Positions 54,643-63,877 of a DNA stretch of 64,000 nt are shown piece by piece. The notes under the pieces are model-generated. The model ran no database searches. It was not told the DNA's origin and saw nothing but the letters and a program-made list of their open reading frames with translations. Positions within the stretch are counted from its first letter, which is position 1, and every line of letters starts with the position of its first letter. The stretch is from Halosaccharopolyspora lacisalsi (GTDB lineage: Bacteria > Actinomycetota > Actinomycetes > Mycobacteriales > Pseudonocardiaceae). The position numbers and the translations under genes were made by a program. The DNA is taken from the NCBI RefSeq assembly GCF_014137975.1, contig NZ_JACGWZ010000001.1, positions 372,001 through 436,000 on the forward strand. Reading direction: 5' to 3'.

Positions 54643-56814
54643 TCACCCGGTTCCCGCGGAGGTGTCGAGGCGACGCAGGGCACCACGCACCAGTTCGGGG
54701 TCGTACGTGGTCCAGAACGGCGGCAGCGACGCGCGCAGGAAGCCGCTGTACTTCGCCGTGGCCAGCCGCGGGTCGAGCACGGCGATGACTCCCCGGTCGT
54801 GGGTGGAACGCAACAAACGACCCGCGCCCTGGGAGAGCAACAGTGCCGCGTGCGTGCCGGCCACGCTGAGAAAACCGTTGCCCCCGCGCGCGTCGACCGC
54901 CTGCTGCCTGGCAGAGGCCAGCGGATCGTCCGGGCGGGGAAAGGGAATCCGGTCCATCACCACCAGTTGGAGCGACTCGCCGGGCACGTCCACGCCCTGC
55001 CACAGCGACAGGGTGCCGAACAGGCACGCGCGCGGGTCCTCGGCGAACGAGGAAACCAGCAGCGAGGTGGTGTCCTCGCCCTGGCAGAACACAGGCGTGT
55101 CCAGGCGCTCCCGCAACTGTTCACTGGCCTGGCGTGCCGCCCGCATCGAGGAGAACAACCCCAGCGTGCGCCCGCCCGCGGCCCGAACCAGCTCGGTCAG
55201 TTCGTCCAGGTACTCCGCGGGCAGTCCGTCACGTCCCGGTTTCGGCAGGTGCCGCGCGAGATAGAGGATCCCGCTGCGCTGGTACTCGAACGGTGAGCCC
55301 ACGTCCAGACCGGACCACTTCGGGCCGGTGGAGTCCGCGGGCGGTTCCTTGTCGAGCGCCATGTCGGCGGCCGGTTGCGCCTGCTGTCGCGGTGGTAGTC
55401 CCCACTGCTGGGCCAGCGGGTCGAAGGAACCGCCCAGCGCCAGGGTCGCCGAGGTCAACACCGTCGTGCGCTGCCCGAACAGTCGCTCGCGCAGTAGTCC
55501 GCCCACGCCGAGCGGTGCGATTCGGATGGTCGGGGCGCGGTTGGGCTCGGCGGTGGTCCAGACGACGTCGCGACGCTCGCCCACCTCCTCGCCGAAGGTG
55601 TCGATCAGCCGAACCGCGGTGTCGTGCACCTCCTCGGTGACGGCGAGCGCGAGCTTGCGGGCCGTACCTTCCTCGGTGTCCTCCCGGCGCTCGGCACCCA
55701 GCGCCGTGGTGCAGGCCGCCGCCGCGTCGCGCACGGAGCTCAACGCCCCCGACAGGTCGCGGGGCAGTTCGTCGAGCCGCCCGGGGCGCGCGTCGGTCAG
55801 GATCAGTTCCAAGCCGTCCCCGGCCTCGTCGAGCCGGTCGGCGATCTCCTGGTCGACCGCTCGCCCGCACCGGCGCGCGGCGAGCTTGATCGCGCTGGCG
55901 GACAACTCACCCGTGGACGCCGAGGTCACGCGGTCGACCAGCTCGTGGGCCTCGTCGACCACGACCACGTCGTGCTCCGGCAGCACCGGCCGGTCGTCCA
56001 GCGCGTCGATGGCCAGCAGGGCGTGGTTGGTCACGACCACGTCGGCCCGCCCGGCCTCGCCGCGAGCGCGCTCGGCGAAGCAGTCGGCACCGACGGGGCA
56101 GCGGTGCGCTCCCAGGCACTCCTTCGCGGTGACCGAAACCCGGCGCCACACCTGGTCGGAGACGCCGGGAACGAGGTCGTCGCGGTCCCCCGTCTCGGTC
56201 TCCGACGACCACTCCCGCACGCGCTTGACCTGCCGTTCCAGCGCCGAGGCCGCGAACGGGTCGAACAGCTCCGAGGTCTCGGGTTCCTCCGGGGCGTTGC
56301 CGTGCAGCCGGTTCAGGCACACGTAGTTGCGCCGCCCCTTGAGGATCGCGAAGGTGGGCGCGCGTCCCAGCGCACCGGACAACGCCGTTGCCAGCCGGGG
56401 CAGGTCCCGCTCCACCAGCTGGGTCTGGAGCGCGATCGTGGCCGTCGAGATCACCACCGTGGCCCCCTCGGCGACGGCGTGGCGCAGTGCCGGGACCAGG
56501 TAGGCCAGCGACTTGCCGGTGCCGGTTCCCGCCTGGACCGCGAGGTGCTCGCCCGAGTCGATCGAGTGCCGCACCGCCTCGGCCATCGCCGCCTGACCCT
56601 CGCGCTGCGTGCCGCCGACCGCGTCCACCGCGAGCTCCAGCAGCGTGCTCAGGTCCGCGACCTCGCCGGTCCCCGCTTCGACCGGTCGTTGCTCGGTCGG
56701 CTCGTCCCCGTCCAGTTCGGCGGCGAGTTCGGGTGGCAGCTCGTCGTCGCCGTCGAGCTCGAAGGTATCGGGGTCGGACCACCGTGGCGCAGAGGTAGGC
56801 ACGCCCCGAAACAC
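54643..56814 (-). CDS. dinG: DinG-type ATP-dependent helicase
   Basis: A 723-residue superfamily 2 helicase. Helicase motifs in order: LAVQAGTGTGKSLAYLVPAL (Walker A), VVISTATIALQTQLVERDLP, VVVVDEAHELVDR (DEAH), TTVLTSATLALGG, and the C-terminal AGRLLRSTHDRGVIAVLDPRL. Four cysteines that would hold a [4Fe-4S] cluster are in YVCLNRL and ECLGAHRCPVGADCF. It unwinds forked DNA in repair. GTG 56814 is preferred over 56802 because GGGAG lies in front. It is followed 29 bp upstream by pncA on the same strand. In mycobacteria dinG also lies beside pncB. Confidence 0.93.
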   Translation of the reverse strand: MFRGVPTSAPRWSDPDTFELDGDDELPPELAAELDGDEPTEQRPVEAGTGEVADLSTLLELAVDAVGGTQREGQAAMAEAVRHSIDSGEHLAVQAGTGTGKSLAYLVPALRHAVAEGATVVISTATIALQTQLVERDLPRLATALSGALGRAPTFAILKGRRNYVCLNRLHGNAPEEPETSELFDPFAASALERQVKRVREWSSETETGDRDDLVPGVSDQVWRRVSVTAKECLGAHRCPVGADCFAERARGEAGRADVVVTNHALLAIDALDDRPVLPEHDVVVVDEAHELVDRVTSASTGELSASAIKLAARRCGRAVDQEIADRLDEAGDGLELILTDARPGRLDELPRDLSGALSSVRDAAAACTTALGAERREDTEEGTARKLALAVTEEVHDTAVRLIDTFGEEVGERRDVVWTTAEPNRAPTIRIAPLGVGGLLRERLFGQRTTVLTSATLALGGSFDPLAQQWGLPPRQQAQPAADMALDKEPPADSTGPKWSGLDVGSPFEYQRSGILYLARHLPKPGRDGLPAEYLDELTELVRAAGGRTLGLFSSMRAARQASEQLRERLDTPVFCQGEDTTSLLVSSFAEDPRACLFGTLSLWQGVDVPGESLQLVVMDRIPFPRPDDPLASARQQAVDARGGNGFLSVAGTHAALLLSQGAGRLLRSTHDRGVIAVLDPRLATAKYSGFLRASLPPFWTTYDPELVRGALRRLDTSAGTG

Positions 56815-56843
56815 TACCGTTCTCCCGCGAGGCCGCGGACCAG

Positions 56844-57407
56844 CTATCCCACGACGGGTTCGCCGTGCAGGGTGACCCCCGCGGCGCGCAGCTCGTCCAG
56901 CGCGGCATCGACCGTGGAGCGCGACACCCCCGCCGTCAGGGGCAGCAGCACGGTGGTGGCGAAACCCGCACGGGCGGCGTCCAGGGCCGTGGCACGCACG
57001 CAGTGATCGGTGGCCAGGCCCGCGACGTCGACCCGGTCCACGTCGCGCTCGCGCAGCCAACGCCCCAGGTCGTGCTCCTCGGTGACCTCGAATCCCGAGT
57101 AGCCGTCGGTGTACTGCCCCTTGGAGAACACGGCGTGCACCGCGGAGAGGTCGAGCTCCGGGTGGAACGACGCTCCGGGAGTGCCCGCCAGGCAGTGCAC
57201 CGGCCAGGAGCGCACGTAGTCCGGTTGATCGCTGAAGTGGGCGCCCGGATTGATGTGGTAATCACGGGTGGCCACGACGTGGTCGTGATCGGCACCGGTC
57301 AGGTACCGGGAGACGGCCTCGGCCACGTCGGATCCGCCCGTCACGGCCAGCGCACCTCCCTCGCAGAAGTCGTTCTGCACATCCACGATGATCAAAGCTT
57401 TGCTCAT
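56844..57407 (-). CDS. pncA: Nicotinamidase PncA
   Basis: A 187-residue isochorismatase-fold amidase that converts nicotinamide to nicotinate for NAD salvage. The catalytic triad is D9 (IIVDVQNDF), K96 (SKGQYTDG) and C136 (ATDHCVRAT). The metal set is D49, H51, H57 and H71 (TRDYHINPGAHF, HCLAG), in the same positions as in mycobacterial PncA. ATG 57407 is preceded by AAGGGG. It stands next to pncB, so the two consecutive salvage enzymes are encoded together. Confidence 0.96.
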   Translation of the reverse strand: MSKALIIVDVQNDFCEGGALAVTGGSDVAEAVSRYLTGADHDHVVATRDYHINPGAHFSDQPDYVRSWPVHCLAGTPGASFHPELDLSAVHAVFSKGQYTDGYSGFEVTEEHDLGRWLRERDVDRVDVAGLATDHCVRATALDAARAGFATTVLLPLTAGVSRSTVDAALDELRAAGVTLHGEPVVG

Positions 57408-57502
57408 CACGACCCCTTCGCCGACCTCGTCGTCCCCGCCCATCCTGCGACACGTGCGCCGCCGGCCGACACCCTTTCGCGACGGGTCGTGCGCCGAACG
57501 GT

Positions 57503-58807
57503 TCAGGACACGTCCGGGAAAACCGTGGGGATCGCCGGTTCCCCCGCGGAAAGCTTCAGACCCTCCCACGGCACGCTCACCAGGGCGTGCCGCAGGCGCT
57601 GCCGATTGTCCTCCAGACCGGGCAGGTCCTCGACCCGTTGGCCCCCGCGCATCAGCGGGATCGGCACGAACCGGTCGTGGGGCCCCGGCTGTGGCGGGGC
57701 GTGACCGGGCGAGGTGGGGTACACGAGCTCCTCCAGCGCCGTACCGGTGCTCTTGTGCCTGCGCAGCGCACCCTTGCCGCCACCGCGCGACTCCTTGTGC
57801 GAGCTGCGTTTGGCCACCGGACGTCCCTCCACCTCCACGAGCTTGTAGACCATGCCCGCCGTGGGAGCTCCCGACCCGGTGACCAGCGAGGTGCCCACCC
57901 CGTAACCGTCCACGGGTTCCGCGCGCAGCGCGGCGATGGCGTACTCGTCGAGATCACCGGAAACAACGATGCGGGTGCCGGTGGCACCGAGCGAGTCGAG
58001 CTGTTCGCGAGCCTGTCTGGCCAGCACGCCCACGTCGCCGGAGTCGATCCGGACCGCTCCCAGCCCGGTACCGGCGACGTCGATGGCCGTCTCGATGCCG
58101 GTGGTGATGTCGTAGGTGTCGACCAACAGCGTGGTGCCGGTTCCCAGGGCTTCGGTCTGGGCCTCGAACGCCGAGCGCTCGGTGTCGTGCAGCAGCGTGA
58201 AGGAGTGCGCCGAGGTGCCCGTGGTCGGGATCCCGTAGCGGAGCCCGGCCTGCAGGTTCGAGGTGCCCGTGAATCCGGCCAGGTAGGCCGCTCGAGCCGC
58301 TGCCACGGCCGACTCCTCGTGCGTGCGGCGCGAGCCCATCTCGATGATGCGGCGTCCGTTGGCCGCCGAGACCATCCGCGAGGCCGCTCCGGCGATCGCG
58401 CTGTCGTGGTTGAGGATCGACAGGATGACCGTCTCCAGGACGACGGCCTCGGCGAACGTGCCGCGCACCGTCAGCAGCGGCGAGCCGGGGAAGAACAGTT
58501 CCCCTTCGGGGTAGCCGTCGATGTCCCCGCGAAAGCGGTAGTCCCGCAGCCAGGCCAGCGTCTCCTCGTCACCCACCTGCTCCCGGGACAGCGACCGCAG
58601 CTCGGCCTCGCCGAACCGGAAGTTCTCGACGGCTTCCAGCACCCGCTCCATACCCCCGACGACGCCGTAGCGCCGTCCGTCGGGCAGACGTCGGGTGAAG
58701 GCCTCGAACACGCACTCGCGTTCGGCGGTCCCGTCGCGAAGCGCGGAGGCGAGCATGGTCAGTTCGTAGTGATCTGTGAACAGCGCCGTACTGCCTGGAT
58801 CGGTCAT
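57503..58807 (-). CDS. pncB: Nicotinate phosphoribosyltransferase
   Basis: A 434-residue enzyme that joins nicotinate to PRPP, the step after PncA. Family blocks are ALFTDHYELTMLASALRDG, EMGSRRTHEESAVAAARAAYLAGFTGTSN, DTYDITTGIETAID, VRIDSGDVGVLARQAREQLDSLG and GYGVGTSLVTGSGAPTAGMVYKLVEVEGRPVAKRS. ATG 58807 gives the standard N-terminus; the frame is open further upstream but overlaps the clpS promoter. pncB lies upstream of pncA, 95 bp away, on the same strand, and is divergent from clpS. Confidence 0.95.
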   Translation of the reverse strand: MTDPGSTALFTDHYELTMLASALRDGTAERECVFEAFTRRLPDGRRYGVVGGMERVLEAVENFRFGEAELRSLSREQVGDEETLAWLRDYRFRGDIDGYPEGELFFPGSPLLTVRGTFAEAVVLETVILSILNHDSAIAGAASRMVSAANGRRIIEMGSRRTHEESAVAAARAAYLAGFTGTSNLQAGLRYGIPTTGTSAHSFTLLHDTERSAFEAQTEALGTGTTLLVDTYDITTGIETAIDVAGTGLGAVRIDSGDVGVLARQAREQLDSLGATGTRIVVSGDLDEYAIAALRAEPVDGYGVGTSLVTGSGAPTAGMVYKLVEVEGRPVAKRSSHKESRGGGKGALRRHKSTGTALEELVYPTSPGHAPPQPGPHDRFVPIPLMRGGQRVEDLPGLEDNRQRLRHALVSVPWEGLKLSAGEPAIPTVFPDVS

Positions 58808-58880
58808 GTGGAAGAGGCTACGTGCCGTCTCGGGCGCTGTGGTCGGTATCGGGCGGGCACGTTCGTGAGAAAATGGAACC

Positions 58881-59174
58881 ATGACCTCGCCCGCCGAAAC
58901 GGAACACGCCGAACCCCAGGTGGAGGAGAGCTCTTCCGAGGACAGGCCCTGGGTAACCATCGTGTGGAACGACCCGGTCAACCTGATGTCCTACGTGACC
59001 TACGTGCTGCAGAAGGTGTTCGGATACGGTCGCGAACACGCGACGAAGCTCATGCTCGACGTGCATCACAAGGGCAAGGCGGCGGTGTCCTCGGGAGAGA
59101 AGGAAAAGGTGGAGGCCGACGTGGCGAAACTACACGCCGCGGGTCTCTGGGCCACGATGCAGAGGGACTCTTGA
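58881..59174 (+). CDS. clpS: ATP-dependent Clp protease adaptor ClpS
   Basis: A 97-residue adaptor that delivers N-degron substrates to the ClpC/ClpA unfoldase. After a 22-residue disordered arm it reads [46 protein letters not shown], the ClpS core with the N-degron-binding Asp of NDPVN and the HxxG-type contact. It overlaps the DUF2017 gene by 4 nt (TTGA), so the two are co-translated. It begins the cluster clpS-DUF2017-P1 peptidase-mec-cysO-cysM that is conserved in actinobacteria. Confidence 0.96.
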   Translation: MTSPAETEHAEPQVEESSSEDRPWVTIVWNDPVNLMSYVTYVLQKVFGYGREHATKLMLDVHHKGKAAVSSGEKEKVEADVAKLHAAGLWATMQRDS

Positions 59175-59734
59175 ACGGCTGGACACGCAAGAACGGTCGC
59201 TTGGTGACCGAGTTGGCGCAGCAGGAAGCCGCGGTGATCCGCGGCCTGGTGGGCCAGATCAGGGACATGCTCACGGCACGTGCCGACGAGGCCCCCACCG
59301 ACGAACTGGCCGAGCTGACCGGCATCCGGACCGGGCCGACCACCCCGCCGCGGGACCGGGTGCTGGAGCGCTTGTTGCCCGACTTCTACCGGAAGGACCC
59401 CGAGACGGGGGAGTCCGACGAGGAGGAGGCCGACGCCGCCGGCGCGATGCGCTCGCTGCACGAGCCGGAACTGATCGAGCTCAAAAGCGGTGTCGCGGCC
59501 ACCGTCCTGGAGACCTGCCCCGCCGAGGGCGGCAAGGTCAAGCTCACCGCGGAACAGGCCGACAGCTGGTTGTCGGCGCTCAACGACGTGCGATTGGCCC
59601 TGGGCACCGCGCTGGACCTCGACGAGGAGACTCCCGAGGAACTTCCGGAGGACGACCTGCGGCAGGAGCACCTCAACATCTACCAGTGGCTGACGTGGGT
59701 GCAGGACAGCATGGTCGAGGCCCTGTGGCCGTGA
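59171..59734 (+). CDS. DUF2017 family protein
   Basis: A 187-residue protein of unknown function that almost always lies next to clpS in actinobacteria. It begins [29 protein letters not shown] and has a conserved C-terminal block [29 protein letters not shown]...[19 protein letters not shown]. The centre is acidic and disordered. The start TTG 59171 overlaps the clpS stop and its stop overlaps the P1 peptidase start (GTGA), so three genes are translationally linked. Steady association with clpS suggests a role in protein turnover, which remains untested. Confidence 0.9.
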   Translation: MNGWTRKNGRLVTELAQQEAAVIRGLVGQIRDMLTARADEAPTDELAELTGIRTGPTTPPRDRVLERLLPDFYRKDPETGESDEEEADAAGAMRSLHEPELIELKSGVAATVLETCPAEGGKVKLTAEQADSWLSALNDVRLALGTALDLDEETPEELPEDDLRQEHLNIYQWLTWVQDSMVEALWP

Positions 59735-60780
59735 GCGCGCCGCGTCGTGGGCCGGGCAACACCGTCACCGACGTCGACGGCGTGCGGCTGGGGCACCACC
59801 AGCGGCTCGACGAGCAGTGGGCGAGCGGGGTCAGTGCCGTGGTGGTGCCGGAGGGCGCGGTCGCGGCGGTCGACGTCCGGGGCGGTGGTCCCGGCACGCG
59901 CGAGACCGACGTGCTCGAACCCACGCACCTCGTTCAGCAGGCCCACGCCGTGCTGCTGGGCGGTGGCAGCGCCTACGGGCTGGCCGCCGCCGACGGTGCC
60001 ATGCGCTGGCTCGGCGAGCGGGGTCACGGCCTGGCCGTGGCGGAGGGGGTCCACGTCCCGATCGTCCCCGCGGCCGTGCTGTTCGACCTTCCCGTGAACG
60101 GTCCGGGCCGATGGCCCGACGCGGAGTTCGGACACGCCGCGTGCGCGGCGGCCACCACCGACGAGCGCGGGCGGGGCAACATCGGCGCCGGTACCGGCGC
60201 CGTGTCCGGCGGTATCAAGGGCGGATTGGGCACGGCCAGCGCGGTGCTGGGCAGCGGAGCGACCCTCGGTGCCGTCGTCGCCGTCAACTCCGCGGGCTCG
60301 GTGATCGATCCGGACACCGGGCTGCCCTGGGCGGCTCGGTTCGGCCACGACGGTGAGTTCGGCCTGCGCGCACCCGACGGCGCCGAGGTCGCCGCCGCGC
60401 GAGAGCGCACGACCCGTCCCGCCCGGGGTGGTGCGGCGACGTCGATGCTGAACACCACGATCGGCGCGGTGGCCACGGACCTGACGCTGACCAAGGCCGA
60501 GTGCCACCGGGTGGCCGTGGCCGCCCACGACGGGATCGCCCGCGCCGTCCGGCCCGCCCACGCGATGGTCGACGGGGACACCGTCTTCGCGCTGGCCACC
60601 GGACACCGAGCCGCGCTGCCCGGACCGGTGGGTGGTGCGGACTGGGCGGGCGCGCTCGACGAGGTCGGCGCCGTGGCGGCCGATGTAGTGACCCGGGCCA
60701 TCGTGCACGCCGTGTTGGCGGCCGAGCCCGTCGCAGGGGTGACGACGTACACGTACCTCTATCCGTCGGCACGGGAATGA
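59731..60780 (+). CDS. P1 family (DmpA/S58-type) peptidase
   Basis: A 349-residue N-terminal nucleophile hydrolase. It starts TVTDVDGVRLGHH, with the glycine-rich GGGSAYGLAAADGAMRWLGERGHG and NIGAGTGAVSGGIKGGLGTAS. The expected autocleavage site is in AATSMLNTTIGAVATDLTLTK, just before the Thr of NTTIGAV that becomes the nucleophile. Such enzymes are aminopeptidases or amidases. GTG 59731 overlaps the DUF2017 stop. It lies 79 bp before mec, as in mycobacteria. Confidence 0.92.
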   Translation: MSAPRRGPGNTVTDVDGVRLGHHQRLDEQWASGVSAVVVPEGAVAAVDVRGGGPGTRETDVLEPTHLVQQAHAVLLGGGSAYGLAAADGAMRWLGERGHGLAVAEGVHVPIVPAAVLFDLPVNGPGRWPDAEFGHAACAAATTDERGRGNIGAGTGAVSGGIKGGLGTASAVLGSGATLGAVVAVNSAGSVIDPDTGLPWAARFGHDGEFGLRAPDGAEVAAARERTTRPARGGAATSMLNTTIGAVATDLTLTKAECHRVAVAAHDGIARAVRPAHAMVDGDTVFALATGHRAALPGPVGGADWAGALDEVGAVAADVVTRAIVHAVLAAEPVAGVTTYTYLYPSARE

Positions 60781-60859
60781 AGCACAGTGGGGATCACGTT
60801 CCCCGGGAGAACACCCCGGTGTGTTCACATGCTGAGACCCCGGTGACTCATTCCGTAGG

Positions 60860-61324
60860 ATGGTGCCTGTGCTGGTGATCCAACGCGACCTCGTCGACAG
60901 GATGGTCGCGCATGCTCGACGGGACCACCCGGACGAGGCGTGCGGCGTTATCGCCGGCCCGGAGGGGTCGGACCGACCCGAGCGAATGGTCGAGATGGTC
61001 AACGCCGAGCGTTCGCCGACCTTCTACCGTTTCGACTCGGGCGAGCAGTTGCGGGTGTGGCGCGAGATGGACGCCGCCGACGAGGAACCGGTGGTGATCT
61101 ACCATTCACACACCGCGACCGAGGCATACCCCTCGCGTACCGACATCTCCTACGCCTCCGAGCCGTACGCGCACTACGTGCTCGTCTCCACCCGGGATCC
61201 GAACTCCTACGAGCTGCGCTCCTACCGCATCGTCGACGGTGTCGTGACCGAAGAACCGGTCGACGTCGTGGAGTCCTACATGTTCGCCCACACCGGCGGC
61301 GACGACGTTCCCGACGGCGAGTGA
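60860..61324 (+). CDS. mec: JAMM-type metallopeptidase Mec of the CysO pathway
   Basis: A 154-residue Zn hydrolase that releases cysteine from CysO-cysteine adducts in the sulfide-dependent cysteine route. The JAMM motif is E26 (EACGVIAG) with H82, H84 and D95 (HSHTATEAYPSRTD). The start may be ATG 60860 or GTG 60869; neither has a strong ribosome binding site. cysO begins 76 bp downstream and cysM follows, so the full set is present. Confidence 0.93.
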   Translation: MVPVLVIQRDLVDRMVAHARRDHPDEACGVIAGPEGSDRPERMVEMVNAERSPTFYRFDSGEQLRVWREMDAADEEPVVIYHSHTATEAYPSRTDISYASEPYAHYVLVSTRDPNSYELRSYRIVDGVVTEEPVDVVESYMFAHTGGDDVPDGE

Positions 61325-61400
61325 CCCACTCCCCCTCACGCCGGTGCGGCGTGATGCGGTCTCGCGTGCAATTTCCTTGTAGTGGACAGGAGGTCCCGTC

Positions 61401-61679
61401 ATGGCAGTCAACGTTTCGATCCCGACCATTCTGCGCTCCTACACCGGCGGTCAGAAGTCCGTCGAGGCCAGCGGCAGCACGGTCGCCGAGGTCATCAACG
61501 ACATCGACAGCCGCAACGGTGGTATCAAGGACCGGCTGGTCAAGGAGGACGGCCTGCACCGGTTCGTCAACGTCTACGTCAACGACGAGGACGTACGCTT
61601 CGTCGGTGGCTTGGAAGCCAGCGTCGCCGACGGCGACAGCGTGACGATTCTGCCGGCCGTGGCCGGCGGCATGCGCTGA
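61401..61679 (+). CDS. cysO: Sulfur carrier protein CysO with C-terminal extension
   Basis: A 92-residue ubiquitin-like sulfur carrier. The body (VSIPTILRSYTGGQKSVEASGSTVAEVINDIDSRNGGIKDRL...RFVNVYVNDEDVRFVGG...GDSVTILPAVAGG) closely matches mycobacterial CysO. However, it ends in GG-Met-Arg rather than GG, so the last two residues must be removed before the Gly carboxylate can be activated as thiocarboxylate. The neighbouring JAMM protease Mec is the obvious candidate for this trimming. GGAGG precedes ATG 61401 at 6 nt. Confidence 0.95.
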   Translation: MAVNVSIPTILRSYTGGQKSVEASGSTVAEVINDIDSRNGGIKDRLVKEDGLHRFVNVYVNDEDVRFVGGLEASVADGDSVTILPAVAGGMR

Positions 61680-61712
61680 ACATTCCGACGGTCCCCTCAG
61701 CGGGGTTTTGGC

Positions 61713-61735
61713 GGTAAGCGGCGAAGCCGCTTACC
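61713..61735. repeat. REP-like palindrome after cysO
   Basis: A perfect palindrome with 10-bp arms, GGTAAGCGGC and GCCGCTTACC, around GAA. The inner 17 bp equal the reverse complement of the element at 3019-3035. It lies 34 bp after the cysO stop and could also act as a terminator. Confidence 0.65.
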
Positions 61736-61767
61736 CAGCGAGCAAGCAAGCCGACCCGCCGTGGGTT

Positions 61768-62864
<1,097 letters not shown>

Positions 62865-62865
62865 T

Positions 62866-62908
62866 GCGATTTTCCCTAAAGTTGTGCCACAACTTTAGGG
62901 AAAATCGC
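62866..62908. terminator. Perfect 43-bp palindrome after cysM
   Basis: Two 21-bp arms are exact reverse complements around a single C at 62887; the left arm runs from GCGATTTTCCC to AAAGTTGTG. It begins 2 nt after the cysM stop and lies between convergent genes. The arms are AT-rich for this genome, so it stands out. It would form a very stable RNA hairpin and could terminate both cysM and the convergent SMP-30 gene. Confidence 0.85.
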
Positions 62909-62943
62909 CCAGCTCCCGGCGCAGGCCTGACGAACCGTGCCCC

Positions 62944-63786
62944 TCACCCCGCGAAGGTGGTGGTGCGCAGTCCCTGGCCGAGGTCGGTGAGGGCGAGCAG
63001 GGAGCCGTCGAGTTCACCGGCCTCGGGATCCTGTCCGGCCGAGGTCACGTACAGCTCGGTGAGCTCGGAGCCACCGAAGCAGCACGCGGTCGGGTTCCGC
63101 ACCGGCAGGGACACCGTCCGGTCCGGCGTGCCGTCGGGCGCGTAGCGGCGCAGTTCGCTCCCCACGGTCGTCCACAGGCACCCCGCGGTGTCCACGCACA
63201 GTCCTCGTGGCTCGCCGTCACTCACGTGGCACAGCGGGCGACGGCAGGAGAGCTGGCCCGAGGGCGCGTCGAAGTCGAAGACGTCGATCCGTCGTGTCGG
63301 TCCGTCGACGAAGTACAGCAGCGTGTCCTCCGGACTCCAGGCCAGACCGGTACCCCTGGCCACGTCGTCGAGCACTGCCGCTGCCGCCCCGTCGCCGCCG
63401 ACGCGGGCGAGCCAGCCGCTCCCCGCGGCGTCCTCGTGCTGAGTGCTCGCCCAGAGCCGCCCCCTGGTGTCGACCGCGCTCACCCCGCCGACGAAACCGT
63501 CACGCGCCCAGTACACGAGCCAGGTTCGCTGCTCGTCGTCGTCGGGGAACAGTGCGATCCCCTCGGCGAGGTGCAGCATCAGACCCCGGCCACTGCGTGG
63601 CTTCGCCGCGCTCACGGCGTGGGGGACCTCCAGTTCGTGGTCCCGGGGATCGGGTCCGAATCGGTGCACGGTTCGAGCGGCGGCATCGACCCACAGCAGA
63701 CTGTTCGTACCGGTGTCCCACGTCGGGGACTGCCCCAGGCGAGCCGCCGCTCGCACCGCGATGTCGGTTTCCGGATGAGCGGACAC
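62944..63786 (-). CDS. SMP-30/gluconolactonase-family propeller lacking metal ligands
   Basis: A 280-residue six-bladed propeller of the SMP-30/gluconolactonase family, recognised from TWDTGTNSLLWVDAAARTVHRF, LAWSPEDTLLYFVDGPTRRIDVFDFD and LCVDTAGCLWTTV. In active members three residues bind the metal: Glu (LGEGP/ESP), Asn (NGLAWS) and Asp (PDG). Here these are Gln19 (LGQSPTW), Thr146 (TGLAWS) and Arg194 (EPRGL). The substrate-loop N-D-G is also altered (VGGVSAVD). The fold is therefore retained but metal-dependent lactonase activity is unlikely. It is convergent with cysM and divergent from the rhomboid gene. Confidence 0.85.
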   Translation of the reverse strand: MSAHPETDIAVRAAARLGQSPTWDTGTNSLLWVDAAARTVHRFGPDPRDHELEVPHAVSAAKPRSGRGLMLHLAEGIALFPDDDEQRTWLVYWARDGFVGGVSAVDTRGRLWASTQHEDAAGSGWLARVGGDGAAAAVLDDVARGTGLAWSPEDTLLYFVDGPTRRIDVFDFDAPSGQLSCRRPLCHVSDGEPRGLCVDTAGCLWTTVGSELRRYAPDGTPDRTVSLPVRNPTACCFGGSELTELYVTSAGQDPEAGELDGSLLALTDLGQGLRTTTFAG

Positions 63787-63877
63787 GCCCGCATCCTTTC
63801 AGACTGGTGATCGACGACGTGCGATTTCCGGGTTTTCCCCGATGGGAACCGGGCGCGCGCGGCGTAACCTCGGTGGT

